The notes under the pieces are model-generated. The model ran no database searches and was not told the origin of the DNA. It saw nothing but the letters and a program-made list of their open reading frames with translations. Both the position numbers and the translations under genes were made by a program. Of a stretch of 54,972 nt of DNA, positions 30,986-39,478 are shown piece after piece (positions within the stretch are counted from its first letter, which is position 1; every line of letters begins with the position of its first letter). The stretch spans positions 1 through 54,972 of the forward strand of contig NZ_LSAZ01000026.1 in assembly GCF_001584325.1 (NCBI RefSeq), given 5' to 3'. This stretch comes from Bacillus nakamurai. GTDB taxonomy: Bacteria > Bacillota > Bacilli > Bacillales > Bacillaceae.

Positions 30986-32450
30986 CATTACAGTCGTCGG
31001 TCTTGGCGCCGGAGACATGGACCAGTTAACAGTAGGCGTACATAAACTGCTGACTCGGGCGGAGGCTCTTTATCTGAGAACGAAAGACCACCCTGTAGTA
31101 AAAGAGTTAGAGCAAGAGACCGCGGCCCGGATCCATTTCTTTGATGATATTTATGAAAAACACGATCAATTCGAAGCCGTTTACGAAGAGATCACAGACA
31201 TTCTTTTTGAAAAGGCGAAGCATGAAGATGTCGTCTACGCAGTACCGGGCCATCCGTTTGTCGCAGAGAAAACGGTTCAGCTATTGTTTGAACGGCAAGA
31301 AGAAAAACAGATAACCGTACACACCGCCGGAGGGCAAAGCTTTCTGGATGCGACATTTAACGCCCTGCATATTGACCCGATTGAGGGGCTGCAATTTGCA
31401 GATGCGGCAACGATGAGTCCCGATGAGCTTGAGCTGCGCCATCATCTGATTATTTGCCAGGTCTATGACCAAATGACCGCCTCAGACGTGAAGCTGACGC
31501 TGATGGAGAAGCTGCCTGATGACTATGAGGTAGTGATCGTGACCGCAGCGGGAAGCAAGGAAGAGGATATAAGAAAGGTTCCTTTATTCGAGCTTGACCG
31601 CAGTGTCGGCATAAATAATTTAACAAGTGTGTATGTTCCGCCGATTAAAAAAGAGGAACTCCTCTACCAAGAATTCTCTGCATTCCGAAGAATTATCCGA
31701 GAGCTTCGCGGGCCGAACGGCTGTCCGTGGGATCAAAAGCAGACACATCAGTCTTTAAAACAATATATGATCGAGGAATGCTACGAGCTGCTTGAGGCCA
31801 TTGACGAAGAAGACACGGATCATATCATAGAAGAACTTGGAGACGTATTGCTTCAGGTCATGCTGCACGCCCAAATCGGAGAAGACGAGGGATACTTCTC
31901 AATAGATGATGTCCTGAGAGACATCAGCGCGAAAATGGTCAGAAGGCACCCGCACGTGTTTAAAGATGTTAAGGTTCAGGATGAAAATGACGTCGTTGCC
32001 AATTGGGAAGAAATCAAAAAGGCAGAAAAGCAAACAACATCCGCGTCATTGCTGGATTCTGTACCGAAAACCCTGCCTTCCCTCTCAAAAGCCGCCAAGC
32101 TTCAGAAAAAAGCGGCCAAAGTCGGGTTTGACTGGAAGCGGGTTCAAGATATGTGGGACAAAGTGAATGAAGAGATCAAGGAATTTTCTGCGGAGGCTTC
32201 CGATGAATCTTTGGACGGACTGAGCTTGAAAGCTGAATTCGGCGATGTTTTATTTGCATTGGTCAATATCGGCCGATACTATAAAATTGAACCGGAAGAA
32301 GCGCTTGCGATGACAAACGACAAATTCCGCAGGCGGTTTGCTTATATTGAAAAAACAGCCGCATCAAAGGGACTGGAGCTGACAGAAATGTCACTTGAGG
32401 ATATGGACAAACTGTGGAATGAAGCCAAAGAAACGGAGAGGAGATCCTAG
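30975..32450 (+). CDS. yabN: YabN, fused tetrapyrrole methylase-like and MazG NTP pyrophosphohydrolase
   Basis: YabN joins a tetrapyrrole-methylase-like domain (residues ~1-220, with [12 protein letters not shown] and YAVPGHPF) to two MazG domains. The first MazG copy starts at about 235 ([20 protein letters not shown]) and the second lies near 370-480 ([21 protein letters not shown]). MazG cleaves noncanonical or excess NTPs to NMP and pyrophosphate. The role of the methylase half is unknown. The 491-residue length fits B. subtilis. GAGGAGAG lies 8 bases before the ATG, within the yabM tail. rqcP follows after one base. Confidence 0.93.
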   Translation: MAGNITVVGLGAGDMDQLTVGVHKLLTRAEALYLRTKDHPVVKELEQETAARIHFFDDIYEKHDQFEAVYEEITDILFEKAKHEDVVYAVPGHPFVAEKTVQLLFERQEEKQITVHTAGGQSFLDATFNALHIDPIEGLQFADAATMSPDELELRHHLIICQVYDQMTASDVKLTLMEKLPDDYEVVIVTAAGSKEEDIRKVPLFELDRSVGINNLTSVYVPPIKKEELLYQEFSAFRRIIRELRGPNGCPWDQKQTHQSLKQYMIEECYELLEAIDEEDTDHIIEELGDVLLQVMLHAQIGEDEGYFSIDDVLRDISAKMVRRHPHVFKDVKVQDENDVVANWEEIKKAEKQTTSASLLDSVPKTLPSLSKAAKLQKKAAKVGFDWKRVQDMWDKVNEEIKEFSAEASDESLDGLSLKAEFGDVLFALVNIGRYYKIEPEEALAMTNDKFRRRFAYIEKTAASKGLELTEMSLEDMDKLWNEAKETERRS

Positions 32451-32451
32451 T

Positions 32452-32712
32452 ATGAGACTTGATAAATTTTTAAAAGTATCCAGATTAATTAAACGCCGCA
32501 CATTGGCAAAAGAAGTCGCCGATCAGGGGAGAATCACCATTAACGGAAATCAGGCAAAAGCCAGCTCTGACGTAAAAGCGGGAGACGAACTGAAGGTCCG
32601 TTTCGGTCAAAAGCTTGTTACTGTAAAAGTAAATGAACTGAAAGAAACGACGAAAAAAGAGGAAGCCGCAGGCATGTACACGATCGTCAAAGAAGAAAAA
32701 CTCGGCGAGTAG
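32452..32712 (+). CDS. rqcP: RqcP, S4-domain ribosome quality-control factor
   Basis: RqcP (YabO, Hsp15-like) binds stalled 50S subunits beside RqcH and helps the C-terminal alanine tailing that marks incomplete peptides for decay. The 86-residue protein is a single S4 RNA-binding domain, with [19 protein letters not shown] at the N-terminus and the [11 protein letters not shown] loop. The start is the ATG after GGAGAGGAG. It is probably cotranscribed with yabM-yabN. Confidence 0.93.
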   Translation: MRLDKFLKVSRLIKRRTLAKEVADQGRITINGNQAKASSDVKAGDELKVRFGQKLVTVKVNELKETTKKEEAAGMYTIVKEEKLGE

Positions 32713-32738
32713 GCTTGTTCTAAACCAAGCTCCCGCCT

Positions 32739-32746
32739 CATACAAT
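32739..32746 (+). promoter_or_regulatory. Probable sigma-E -10 element of yabP-yabQ
   Basis: CATACAAT matches the sigma-E -10 consensus. No good -35 is visible at the right distance. Mother-cell expression of yabP-yabQ is known in B. subtilis. Confidence 0.5.
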
Positions 32747-32790
32747 GCAGTAATAATGCTAAAAGTATCGAGGATATGGGGGCTGAATAG

Positions 32791-33093
32791 ATGAATTCAT
32801 ATTATGAGCAAAAAGGTTCTTCTTCTGTTCCGGAACAGCATGACGTGACAATGAAAGGCAGAAAGCATTTAGACATTTCGGGCGTCAAGCATGTAGAAAG
32901 TTTTGACAACGAAGAGTTTTTGCTGGAAACGGTTATGGGTATGCTTTCGGTCAGAGGCGAGAATCTGCAAATGAAAAATCTTGATGTGGAAAAGGGAATT
33001 GTGTCCATAAAAGGCAGGGTGTTTGACCTTGTATATTTAGACGAGCAGCAAGGGGATAAAGCTAAAGGATTTTTTAGCAAGTTGTTTAAATGA
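32791..33093 (+). CDS. yabP: Spore protein YabP
   Basis: YabP is a 100-residue sporulation protein made in the mother cell and related to YqfC. The conserved core is HLDISGVKHVESFDNEEFLLET, split over two predicted strands, followed by GRVFDLVYL. Its molecular role is unknown; it is encoded with YabQ, which is needed for the cortex. GGGGGC precedes the ATG. It overlaps yabQ by 4 bases. Confidence 0.92.
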   Translation: MNSYYEQKGSSSVPEQHDVTMKGRKHLDISGVKHVESFDNEEFLLETVMGMLSVRGENLQMKNLDVEKGIVSIKGRVFDLVYLDEQQGDKAKGFFSKLFK

Positions 33094-33725
33094 CGCTGAC
33101 GACACAATTTTATACGATGCTGGCAATGGCCGGTATGGGCGCCTGGCTCGGAGCGTCACTTGATACATACAGGCTTTTTGTCATTCGCGCCAAAACAGCC
33201 AGGTGGCTGTTATTTATCCACGATATTCTCTTTTGGATTGTACAAGGGCTGCTGTTTTTCTACGTGCTGCTTAATGTAAATGAGGGAGAACTCCGGATAT
33301 ACATTTTTTTAGCTGTATTATTGGGCATTGCGACGTACCAAAGCCTTTGTAAACGAATGTATATAAAAATACTGAAATTCACCATTCATCTTGCGGTTTC
33401 TCTTTATCAATTTGCAAAAAAGCTCATTCAGAACGTGCTGTTTCGTCCGGTTGTTGGGCTGTTTAAGCTGGTGATCGGACTGGCTGCGTTTCTTTCTTTA
33501 TACTCTTACCGAATGATTGCTTTTTTCGTATTATGTCTTTATAAGATCATGAAATTCTTGTTATATCCGCTGTATTTCCTGTTAAAACAAATATTGAAAC
33601 TTCTTCCTGAAAAGTGGCGTCTTACTTTCAAACGATATTTTCAAAAGGGTGCAGGATTTTTAAAACAGAGCAAGAAACTATTCATAACAATCAGATCGAC
33701 CATTATACGTATTTTGAAAAGGTGA
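33090..33725 (+). CDS. yabQ: Spore cortex membrane protein YabQ
   Basis: YabQ is a membrane protein of the outer forespore membrane required for cortex assembly. The 211 residues have four or five hydrophobic segments in the first ~160 positions and a basic tail rich in Lys and Arg. The start overlaps the yabP stop (ATGA). divIC begins 17 bases after it. Confidence 0.92.
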   Translation: MTLTTQFYTMLAMAGMGAWLGASLDTYRLFVIRAKTARWLLFIHDILFWIVQGLLFFYVLLNVNEGELRIYIFLAVLLGIATYQSLCKRMYIKILKFTIHLAVSLYQFAKKLIQNVLFRPVVGLFKLVIGLAAFLSLYSYRMIAFFVLCLYKIMKFLLYPLYFLLKQILKLLPEKWRLTFKRYFQKGAGFLKQSKKLFITIRSTIIRILKR

Positions 33726-33742
33726 AAGGAGGACCGTCTGGT

Positions 33743-34120
33743 TTGAATCTATCTAGGGAACGAACAATAACTGAAATTCAAAACGACTATAAAGAGCAGG
33801 TAGAGCGGCAATCTCAGCTTATGAAAAGAAGGCGAAAAGGGCTGTTCAGACGGTTGATTGTATTCGGCGCCCTTGTGTTGTTAACGGCTATTGTCTTAGC
33901 AAGTTCTCTTTGGTCACAAACCTCTTCCCTTAGCGCAAACGAAGAAAAGAAAGCACAGCTGGAAAAAGAAATCAAAGGATTGAAAACAAAACAAGCAGAT
34001 TTAAAAGATGAAATTACCAAATTAAAGGATGAGGATTACGTCACAGAGCTTGCCAGAAGAGACTTGTTTATGTCAGGAAATGGTGAAATTCTCTTCAATG
34101 TAGAGAAGAAGAGCAAGTAG
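33743..34120 (+). CDS. divIC: Cell-division protein DivIC
   Basis: DivIC is an FtsB-like bitopic divisome protein that pairs with FtsL and DivIB and helps activate septal peptidoglycan synthesis. The 125-residue protein has a basic N-terminal tail, one membrane helix at about residues 37-58 and an extracellular coiled coil (about 60-100), then a short conserved C-terminal tail. The start is a TTG 10 bases after AAAGGAGG. Longer open-frame extensions overlap yabQ and lack support. Confidence 0.95.
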   Translation: MNLSRERTITEIQNDYKEQVERQSQLMKRRRKGLFRRLIVFGALVLLTAIVLASSLWSQTSSLSANEEKKAQLEKEIKGLKTKQADLKDEITKLKDEDYVTELARRDLFMSGNGEILFNVEKKSK

Positions 34121-34125
34121 CCTTG

Positions 34126-34155
34126 TTGACACTTAAATTTTTATTTAGGTATAAT
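34126..34155 (+). promoter_or_regulatory. Sigma-A promoter of yabR
   Basis: TTGACA, 18 bp and TATAAT, just after the divIC stop codon. Confidence 0.85.
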
Positions 34156-34200
34156 TAAACAAACGATCTTTTTATAAGCCTAAGGAGGAGCACTTTTTTT

Positions 34201-34587
34201 ATGTCGATTGAAGTTGGCAGCAAGTTGCAAGGGAAAATAACAGGTATTACAAATTTCGGAGCGTTTGTTGAATTGCCTGGAGGCTCAACCGGTCTCGTTC
34301 ATATCAGTGAGGTAGCCGATAATTATGTGAAAGACATTAACGAACATTTAAAAGTCGGCGATCAAGTTGAAGTGAAAGTCATCAACGTTGAAAAAGACGG
34401 GAAAATTGGTTTATCAATCAAAAAAGCTAAAGACCGTCCGCAAGCCAGACCTAGAAATGATTTCCGTCCGAAAGAATCTTTTGAACAGAAAATGAACAAG
34501 TTTCTTAAAGATAGCGAAGATCGCTTATCATCTTTAAAACGAAACACGGAATCAAAACGTGGAGGGCGCGGAGCAAGAAGAGGATAA
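34201..34587 (+). CDS. yabR: S1-domain RNA-binding protein YabR
   Basis: YabR is a 128-residue protein with one N-terminal S1 domain (residues ~5-75; GKITGITNFGAFVELPGG, LVHISEV) similar to polynucleotide phosphorylase and to YugI. The C-terminal ~50 residues are basic and disordered, ending in an Arg/Gly-rich tail. It probably binds RNA or ribosomes, but no specific role is established. AAGGAGGAG precedes the ATG, and a strong promoter drives it alone. Confidence 0.92.
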   Translation: MSIEVGSKLQGKITGITNFGAFVELPGGSTGLVHISEVADNYVKDINEHLKVGDQVEVKVINVEKDGKIGLSIKKAKDRPQARPRNDFRPKESFEQKMNKFLKDSEDRLSSLKRNTESKRGGRGARRG

Positions 34588-34613
34588 CTTGCTGCTTTCT
34601 ATAAATACATGGG

Positions 34614-34644
34614 GCATCCGTCTATCCCAGCGGGTGCTTTTTTT
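34614..34644 (+). terminator. yabR terminator
   Basis: GCATCCG and CGGGTGC (one G-T pair) close a 10-base loop before seven T. Confidence 0.8.
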
Positions 34645-34690
34645 GTATGCTCCTTTACGCAGTCTGAAAATTAAAACTTTAAACTTTCTG

Positions 34691-34719
34691 TTGACGGAAT
34701 TAAGAAACCTTTGTATTAT
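34691..34719 (+). promoter_or_regulatory. Promoter of the tRNA-Met/tRNA-Glu unit
   Basis: TTGACG, 17 bp and TATTAT, 27 bp before the first tRNA. Confidence 0.75.
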
Positions 34720-34746
34720 ATAACTTGTGCTTATAAGCACTTATAT

Positions 34747-34823
34747 GGCGGTGTAGCTCAGCTGGCTAGAGCGTACGGTTCATACCCGTGAGGTCGGGGG
34801 TTCGATCCCCTCCGCCGCTACCA
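34747..34823 (+). tRNA. tRNA-Met (CAT), elongator
   Basis: All four stems fold: acceptor GGCGGTG with CGCCGCT (two G-T pairs), a D arm, the anticodon stem TACGG/CCGTG with loop TTCATAC, and the T arm with TTCGATC. CCA is encoded. The lack of three G-C pairs in the anticodon stem and a paired position 1-72 argue for the elongator rather than the initiator. Confidence 0.95.
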
Positions 34824-34832
34824 TATTTGTTA

Positions 34833-34904
34833 GGCCCGTTGGTCAAGCGGTTAAGACACCGCCCTTTCACGGCGGTAACACGGGTTCGAATCCCGTACGG
34901 GTCA
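34833..34904 (+). tRNA. tRNA-Glu (TTC)
   Basis: Acceptor GGCCCGT pairs with ACGGGTC. The anticodon stem is CGCC(C)/(G)GCGG with loop TTTCACG, and the T stem is ACGGG/CCCGT. The discriminator A is followed by TCA, so CCA is not encoded and must be added after transcription. Confidence 0.93.
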
Positions 34905-34911
34905 TCAAGCG

Positions 34912-34942
34912 AATCGGCTTCTGCTCTAGAAGCCGATTTTTT
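34912..34942 (+). terminator. tRNA unit terminator
   Basis: An 11-bp perfect stem (AATCGGCTTCT with its complement), a 5-base loop and six T. Confidence 0.9.
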
Positions 34943-35009
34943 CATATTTAGACAACTTTTTGAGAAATGTCGGAGGAAATACGAGAGGAAAGGGGAACAA
35001 GGGAGAAAG

Positions 35010-35076
35010 CGTCGAAGAGTTCTTTGAAATCGTTACCTTCTTTTGACAAAATCCTATCTGTGCTTTCATTTATAAT
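35010..35076 (+). promoter_or_regulatory. spoIIE promoter, Spo0A-type with long spacer
   Basis: TTGACA (35043-35048) and TATAAT (35071-35076) are both consensus, but the spacer is 22 bp, too long for sigma-A alone. This is the hallmark of Spo0A-activated stage II promoters. CGTCGAA at 35010-35016 is a good Spo0A box; the sequence around the -35 is a weaker one. Confidence 0.8.
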
Positions 35077-35113
35077 GACTAGCAACGAATAAAACAGGTG
35101 GGGGATGAGAGCA

Positions 35114-37603
35114 ATGGAAAAAGCAGAAAGAAGAGTGAACGGGCCGATGGCCGGACAAGCTTTGGAAAAACTTCAATCGTTTTTTGAAAAGGCGGCTAAG
35201 CTCACAGTCCATCAAGCGCATTCACTTTTTTTCTATAAGGGTTTTATTTATGTCGTGATCGGCTTTTTACTCGGACGGGCTTTCATATTATCTGAGGTTC
35301 TTCCTTTTGCGCTGCCGTTCTTCGGGGCGATGCTTTTGATCAGAAGAGATAAAGCTTTCTATGCTTGTCTGTCTTTACTGGCAGGCGCACTGACCATTTC
35401 GCCGAAGCATTCTTTAATGATCCTGACAGCTTTAATCGTCTTCTCTCTTTTTTCAAAAATCGGCACCTTCATAATGCAGGATCGGGTAAAAATGCTGCCG
35501 ATCGTAGTGTTTTTCTCTATGGCAGCGGCCAGAATCGGATTTGTATATGCCGAAAACGGAGGCTTTACAACCTATGATTACGTGATGGCTGTAGTCGAAG
35601 CTGGCTTGGCCTTTATTTTGACATTAATCTTTCTGCAAAGTCTTCCGATTTTTACAATAAAGAAAGTCAAACAATCTTTAAAAATAGAAGAAATCATTTG
35701 TTTTATGATCTTAATCGCCTCTGTACTGACGGGGCTTGCAGGTGTCTCGTTTCAAGGAATGCAGGCTGAACATATCCTGGCCCGCTATGTCGTGCTGAGT
35801 TTCTCTTTTGTCGGAGGGGCAAGCATCGGCTGTACCGTAGGTGTCGTGACGGGGCTGATCCTCGGGCTTGCCAATATCGGGAATCTTTATCAAATGAGTC
35901 TGCTTGCTTTTTCCGGTCTTCTTGGCGGGCTGCTGAAGGAAGGCAAAAAAGTCGGTGCAGCAGTCGGATTGGTGATCGGTTCGCTTCTCATTTCTTTATA
36001 TGGAGAAGGATCGGCCGGATTAATGACCACCCTCTACGAATCTCTGATTGCCGTTGCGCTGTTTTTACTTACTCCGCAGTCCATTACGAAAAAGGTGGCG
36101 CGATACATACCGGGCACTGCTGAGCACATTCAGGAGCAGCAGCAGTACGCGAGAAAAATCAGAGATGTCACTGCGCAGAAAGTGGACCAATTCTCCAATG
36201 TGTTCCATGCCTTGTCCGAGAGCTTCGCTACGTTTCATCAGACGTCTTCTGATGAACAGACTGATGATGGAGAAATTGATCTCTTTTTAAGCAAAATTAC
36301 AGAGCATTCCTGCCAATCTTGCTATAAAAAAAGCAAGTGCTGGGTTCAGAACTTTGATAAAACATATGATTTAATGAAACAAGTTATGCATGAAACGGAG
36401 AAAAAACAATACACATCGAACCGCAGGCTGAAAAAGGAGTTTCAGCAGCACTGTTCGAAATCAAGACAAGTTGAAGAGCTGATTGAGGACGAGCTTGCCC
36501 ACCATCATGCCCATCTGACCCTGAAGAGAAAGGTTCAGGACAGCAGAAGGCTTGTTGCAGAACAGTTATTAGGCGTTTCTGAAGTAATGGCTGACTTTTC
36601 TCGGGAAATAAAACGGGAAAGGGAACAGCATTTTATTCAGGAAGAGCAAATGATTGAGGCGCTCCAGCATTTCGGAATTGAGATCCAGCATGTGGAGATA
36701 TACAGCTTGGAGCAGGGGAACATTGATATTGAAATGACCATTCCGTTCAGCGGAGGCCATGGCGAGAGTGAGAAAATTATCGCCCCTATGCTGTCTGATA
36801 TTCTCGAGGAGCAGATTCTCGTGAAAAGCGAACAGCACTCAAATCATCCGAATGGCTACAGTCATGTCGCGTTCGGTTCGACCAAGTCTTACCGGGTGTC
36901 GACAGGTGCGGCTCACGCGGCAAAAGGCGGCGGCCTTGTCTCCGGCGACAGCTACAGCATGATGGAGCTGGGGGCAAGAAAGTATGCGGCCGCGATCAGC
37001 GACGGCATGGGAAATGGAGCGAGGGCTCATTATGAGAGCAATGAGACCATCAAACTGCTCGAAAAGATCCTTGAATCAGGTATAGATGAAAAAATAGCGA
37101 TCAAAACCATCAACAGTATTTTGTCTTTACGGACGACAGACGAAATTTACTCGACTCTCGATCTCTCTATTATTGATCTCCAGGACGCAAGCTGTAAGTT
37201 TCTGAAGGTCGGCTCAACGCCAAGTTTTATTAAGCGGGGAGATCAGGTCATTAAAGTGCAGGCCAGCAATCTGCCGATAGGCATTATTAATGAATTTGAT
37301 GTGGAGGTCGTGAGTGAACAGTTAAAAGCGGGTGACCTGCTCGTGATGATGAGTGACGGAATATTTGAAGGGCCGAAGCATGTCGAGAATCATGATCTGT
37401 GGATGAAACGGAAAATGAAAGGGTTAAAAACAGAGGACCCGCAGGAAATCGCCGATTTAATGATGGAGGAAGTCATCAGAACACGCGCGGGCCAAATTGA
37501 GGATGATATGACAGTTGTGGTCATTCGGATTGATCACAATACGCCGAAATGGGCCTCCATTCCGGTGCCGGCTGTTTTCCAAAATAAAAAGGAGATTTCA
37601 TAA
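35114..37603 (+). CDS. spoIIE: Stage II sporulation protein E, PP2C phosphatase
   Basis: SpoIIE dephosphorylates SpoIIAA-P, which frees sigma-F in the forespore, and also helps place the polar septum through FtsZ. The 829 residues include about ten membrane helices (residues ~40-325), a central FtsZ-binding and oligomerisation region with a Cys cluster (SCQSCYKKSKCW), and a C-terminal PP2C phosphatase with DGMGNGARAH, SDGIFEGPKH and DDMTVVVIRID. The start is the ATG 9 bases after GGTGGGGG; an in-frame ATG 9 bases earlier is too close. It is driven by a Spo0A-activated promoter. Confidence 0.97.
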   Translation: MEKAERRVNGPMAGQALEKLQSFFEKAAKLTVHQAHSLFFYKGFIYVVIGFLLGRAFILSEVLPFALPFFGAMLLIRRDKAFYACLSLLAGALTISPKHSLMILTALIVFSLFSKIGTFIMQDRVKMLPIVVFFSMAAARIGFVYAENGGFTTYDYVMAVVEAGLAFILTLIFLQSLPIFTIKKVKQSLKIEEIICFMILIASVLTGLAGVSFQGMQAEHILARYVVLSFSFVGGASIGCTVGVVTGLILGLANIGNLYQMSLLAFSGLLGGLLKEGKKVGAAVGLVIGSLLISLYGEGSAGLMTTLYESLIAVALFLLTPQSITKKVARYIPGTAEHIQEQQQYARKIRDVTAQKVDQFSNVFHALSESFATFHQTSSDEQTDDGEIDLFLSKITEHSCQSCYKKSKCWVQNFDKTYDLMKQVMHETEKKQYTSNRRLKKEFQQHCSKSRQVEELIEDELAHHHAHLTLKRKVQDSRRLVAEQLLGVSEVMADFSREIKREREQHFIQEEQMIEALQHFGIEIQHVEIYSLEQGNIDIEMTIPFSGGHGESEKIIAPMLSDILEEQILVKSEQHSNHPNGYSHVAFGSTKSYRVSTGAAHAAKGGGLVSGDSYSMMELGARKYAAAISDGMGNGARAHYESNETIKLLEKILESGIDEKIAIKTINSILSLRTTDEIYSTLDLSIIDLQDASCKFLKVGSTPSFIKRGDQVIKVQASNLPIGIINEFDVEVVSEQLKAGDLLVMMSDGIFEGPKHVENHDLWMKRKMKGLKTEDPQEIADLMMEEVIRTRAGQIEDDMTVVVIRIDHNTPKWASIPVPAVFQNKKEIS

Positions 37604-37670
37604 TCCCTTCGTATAAATCATTTCCCTTCTGGCGAAGATGTGACTAATCGTATCACCGGGAGGAATGTAT

Positions 37671-38408
37671 GTGAATAAGGGACATTTAAATCAAGTTCTG
37701 CTGATTACAGATGGCTGCTCCAATCACGGCGAAGACCCGATCGCTATGGCGGCTTTTGCCAAGGAGCAGGGAATTACGGTGAATGTCATTGGAATTATGG
37801 AAGAAAACGCAATTGATCAAGAGGCAATGAAGGAAGTCGAAGGCATCGCAATGGCTGGAGGCGGCGTTCATCAAGTTGTTTATGCATCTCAATTGTCTCA
37901 GACGGTCCAAATGGTTACTAAAAAAGCGATGACCCAAACTCTCCAAGGTGTTGTCAATCAAGAGCTTAAACAAATCTTAGGAAAAAACGTTGAGATGGAG
38001 GAGCTTTCTCCGGAAAAACGCGGCGAAGTAATGGAAGTGGTCGATGAACTCGGGGAAACGGTTCATTTACAAGTGCTTGTTCTTGTTGATACGAGTGCGA
38101 GCATGGCGCCGAAGCTCCCGACAGTGAAGGAAGCGCTGATCGATCTTTCAATCAGTCTCAATTCCCGGGCGGGACATAATGAATTTGCTATGTGTATATT
38201 TCCCGGGAAAAGCCAAGAAGTTGAACTTGTACTGAATTGGACGCCGAAGCTTGAATCGCTTTCCGCACTCTTTGCGAAGCTGTCGACTGGCGGTATAACG
38301 CCTACCGGCCCTGCTATTAGAGAAGCGACGCAGCAATTTGAGAAAATCCGCTCAAGAAGGAGCATGTTGGCAGATGATGAACGACGCTTTAACGAGTTTG
38401 GTATGTAG
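37671..38408 (+). CDS. yabS: VWA-domain protein YabS
   Basis: YabS is a 245-residue protein with von Willebrand factor A-like folds. The N-terminal half begins VLLITDGCSNHGEDP and the C-terminal half has a MIDAS-like DTSAS (in VLVDTSASMAP) that could bind a metal. Its role is unknown; it is tied to the kinase YabT by a 35-base overlap and follows spoIIE. The start is a GTG 7 bases after GGGAGG; the ATG two codons upstream is only one base from that site. Confidence 0.9.
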   Translation: MNKGHLNQVLLITDGCSNHGEDPIAMAAFAKEQGITVNVIGIMEENAIDQEAMKEVEGIAMAGGGVHQVVYASQLSQTVQMVTKKAMTQTLQGVVNQELKQILGKNVEMEELSPEKRGEVMEVVDELGETVHLQVLVLVDTSASMAPKLPTVKEALIDLSISLNSRAGHNEFAMCIFPGKSQEVELVLNWTPKLESLSALFAKLSTGGITPTGPAIREATQQFEKIRSRRSMLADDERRFNEFGM

Positions 38409-39375
38409 TCTGACACCGGGAATGGCGATTCAGGGAAAATGGAACGGCAGATCCTACAGATTGCTCAGACAGCTTGGTAAAGGGGCTAACGGAATTGTAT
38501 ATTTGGCAGAAGCATCAGACGGACATGTCGCTTTAAAAGTAAGCGACGACAGCATGTCTGTTACCTCTGAAGTGAATGTCTTAAAATCCTTTTCAAAGGC
38601 CCGGTCGCAAACGATGGGGCCTTCTTTTTTTGATGCAGATGACGCGTTCATACCTCAATTGAAAAAAAGTGTATCTTTTTACGTGATGGAATACATAGAA
38701 GGCCCGCTTCTTCCGCAATATATCAGCAGTAAGGGCATGGAATGGATTCCGGTGCTGATGGTGCAGCTTCTTTCAAGCTTATCCGTTCTTCACCAGCAAG
38801 GATGGGTCTTTGGCGACCTCAAGCCGGAAAACCTCATTGTAACCGGCCCTCCGGCTGCTATTCGCTGCATAGATGTGGGCGGGACGACAAAACAGGGAAG
38901 AGCCATTAAAGAGTATACAGAGTTTTACGATAGAGGGTATTGGGGGTATGGTACAAGAAAAGCAGAACCATCCTATGACCTGTTTGCCGTTGCAATGATC
39001 ATGATTCACTGTGTGCAAAAAAAAGAATATAAAAAGACAAGTCAGCCAAAAGAACAGCTCCGTTCCATTATTGAAGGCCATCCGTTTTTGAATAAGTATA
39101 AGAAGGTTCTGTTTTCTGCTTTAAACGGTCAATATTCGTCTGCCGAAGCCATGAAGCATGACATATTAACGGCGGGCCAAAGCTCCGGGAGCAGAAAAAA
39201 AGCCGCCCCGCAGCCAAAGCAGCAGCGGGTTAAACCGCGCCAAGGCACAGTCGCGCAGACACGATATAAGCCCAAACAGAAATCAGCAAAATCGAATGGC
39301 TTGTTTGAAACACTGCTTATTTTGATCAGCGTTCTTGCCCTTTATTTTGCTTACATCGTCTTTTTTCTGATCTAG
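38374..39375 (+). CDS. yabT: Hanks-type Ser/Thr kinase YabT
   Basis: YabT is a eukaryotic-type kinase of the forespore septum, stimulated by DNA and acting on RecA and other targets during sporulation in B. subtilis. The kinase domain has the glycine loop GKGANGIVYLAE at about residues 36-47, the ATP lysine in HVALKVS, and the catalytic loop FGDLKPENLIV, where FGD stands in place of HRD. DVGG replaces DFG. A basic Lys/Arg/Gln-rich linker (about 270-305), the likely DNA-binding part, leads to one C-terminal membrane helix. The total is 333 residues. The start (MMNDAL) lies inside yabS, with AAGGAG 11 bases before. Confidence 0.92.
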   Translation: MMNDALTSLVCSLTPGMAIQGKWNGRSYRLLRQLGKGANGIVYLAEASDGHVALKVSDDSMSVTSEVNVLKSFSKARSQTMGPSFFDADDAFIPQLKKSVSFYVMEYIEGPLLPQYISSKGMEWIPVLMVQLLSSLSVLHQQGWVFGDLKPENLIVTGPPAAIRCIDVGGTTKQGRAIKEYTEFYDRGYWGYGTRKAEPSYDLFAVAMIMIHCVQKKEYKKTSQPKEQLRSIIEGHPFLNKYKKVLFSALNGQYSSAEAMKHDILTAGQSSGSRKKAAPQPKQQRVKPRQGTVAQTRYKPKQKSAKSNGLFETLLILISVLALYFAYIVFFLI

Positions 39376-39478
39376 CGGGATCAGGGGTGAACAGCCATGC
39401 TTCTTCTTTGCTTGAAGGGATTGAAAGTGATAGGATATGTATATCTTTAAAAAACCTGCTCACCGTGAGGAGGACATT

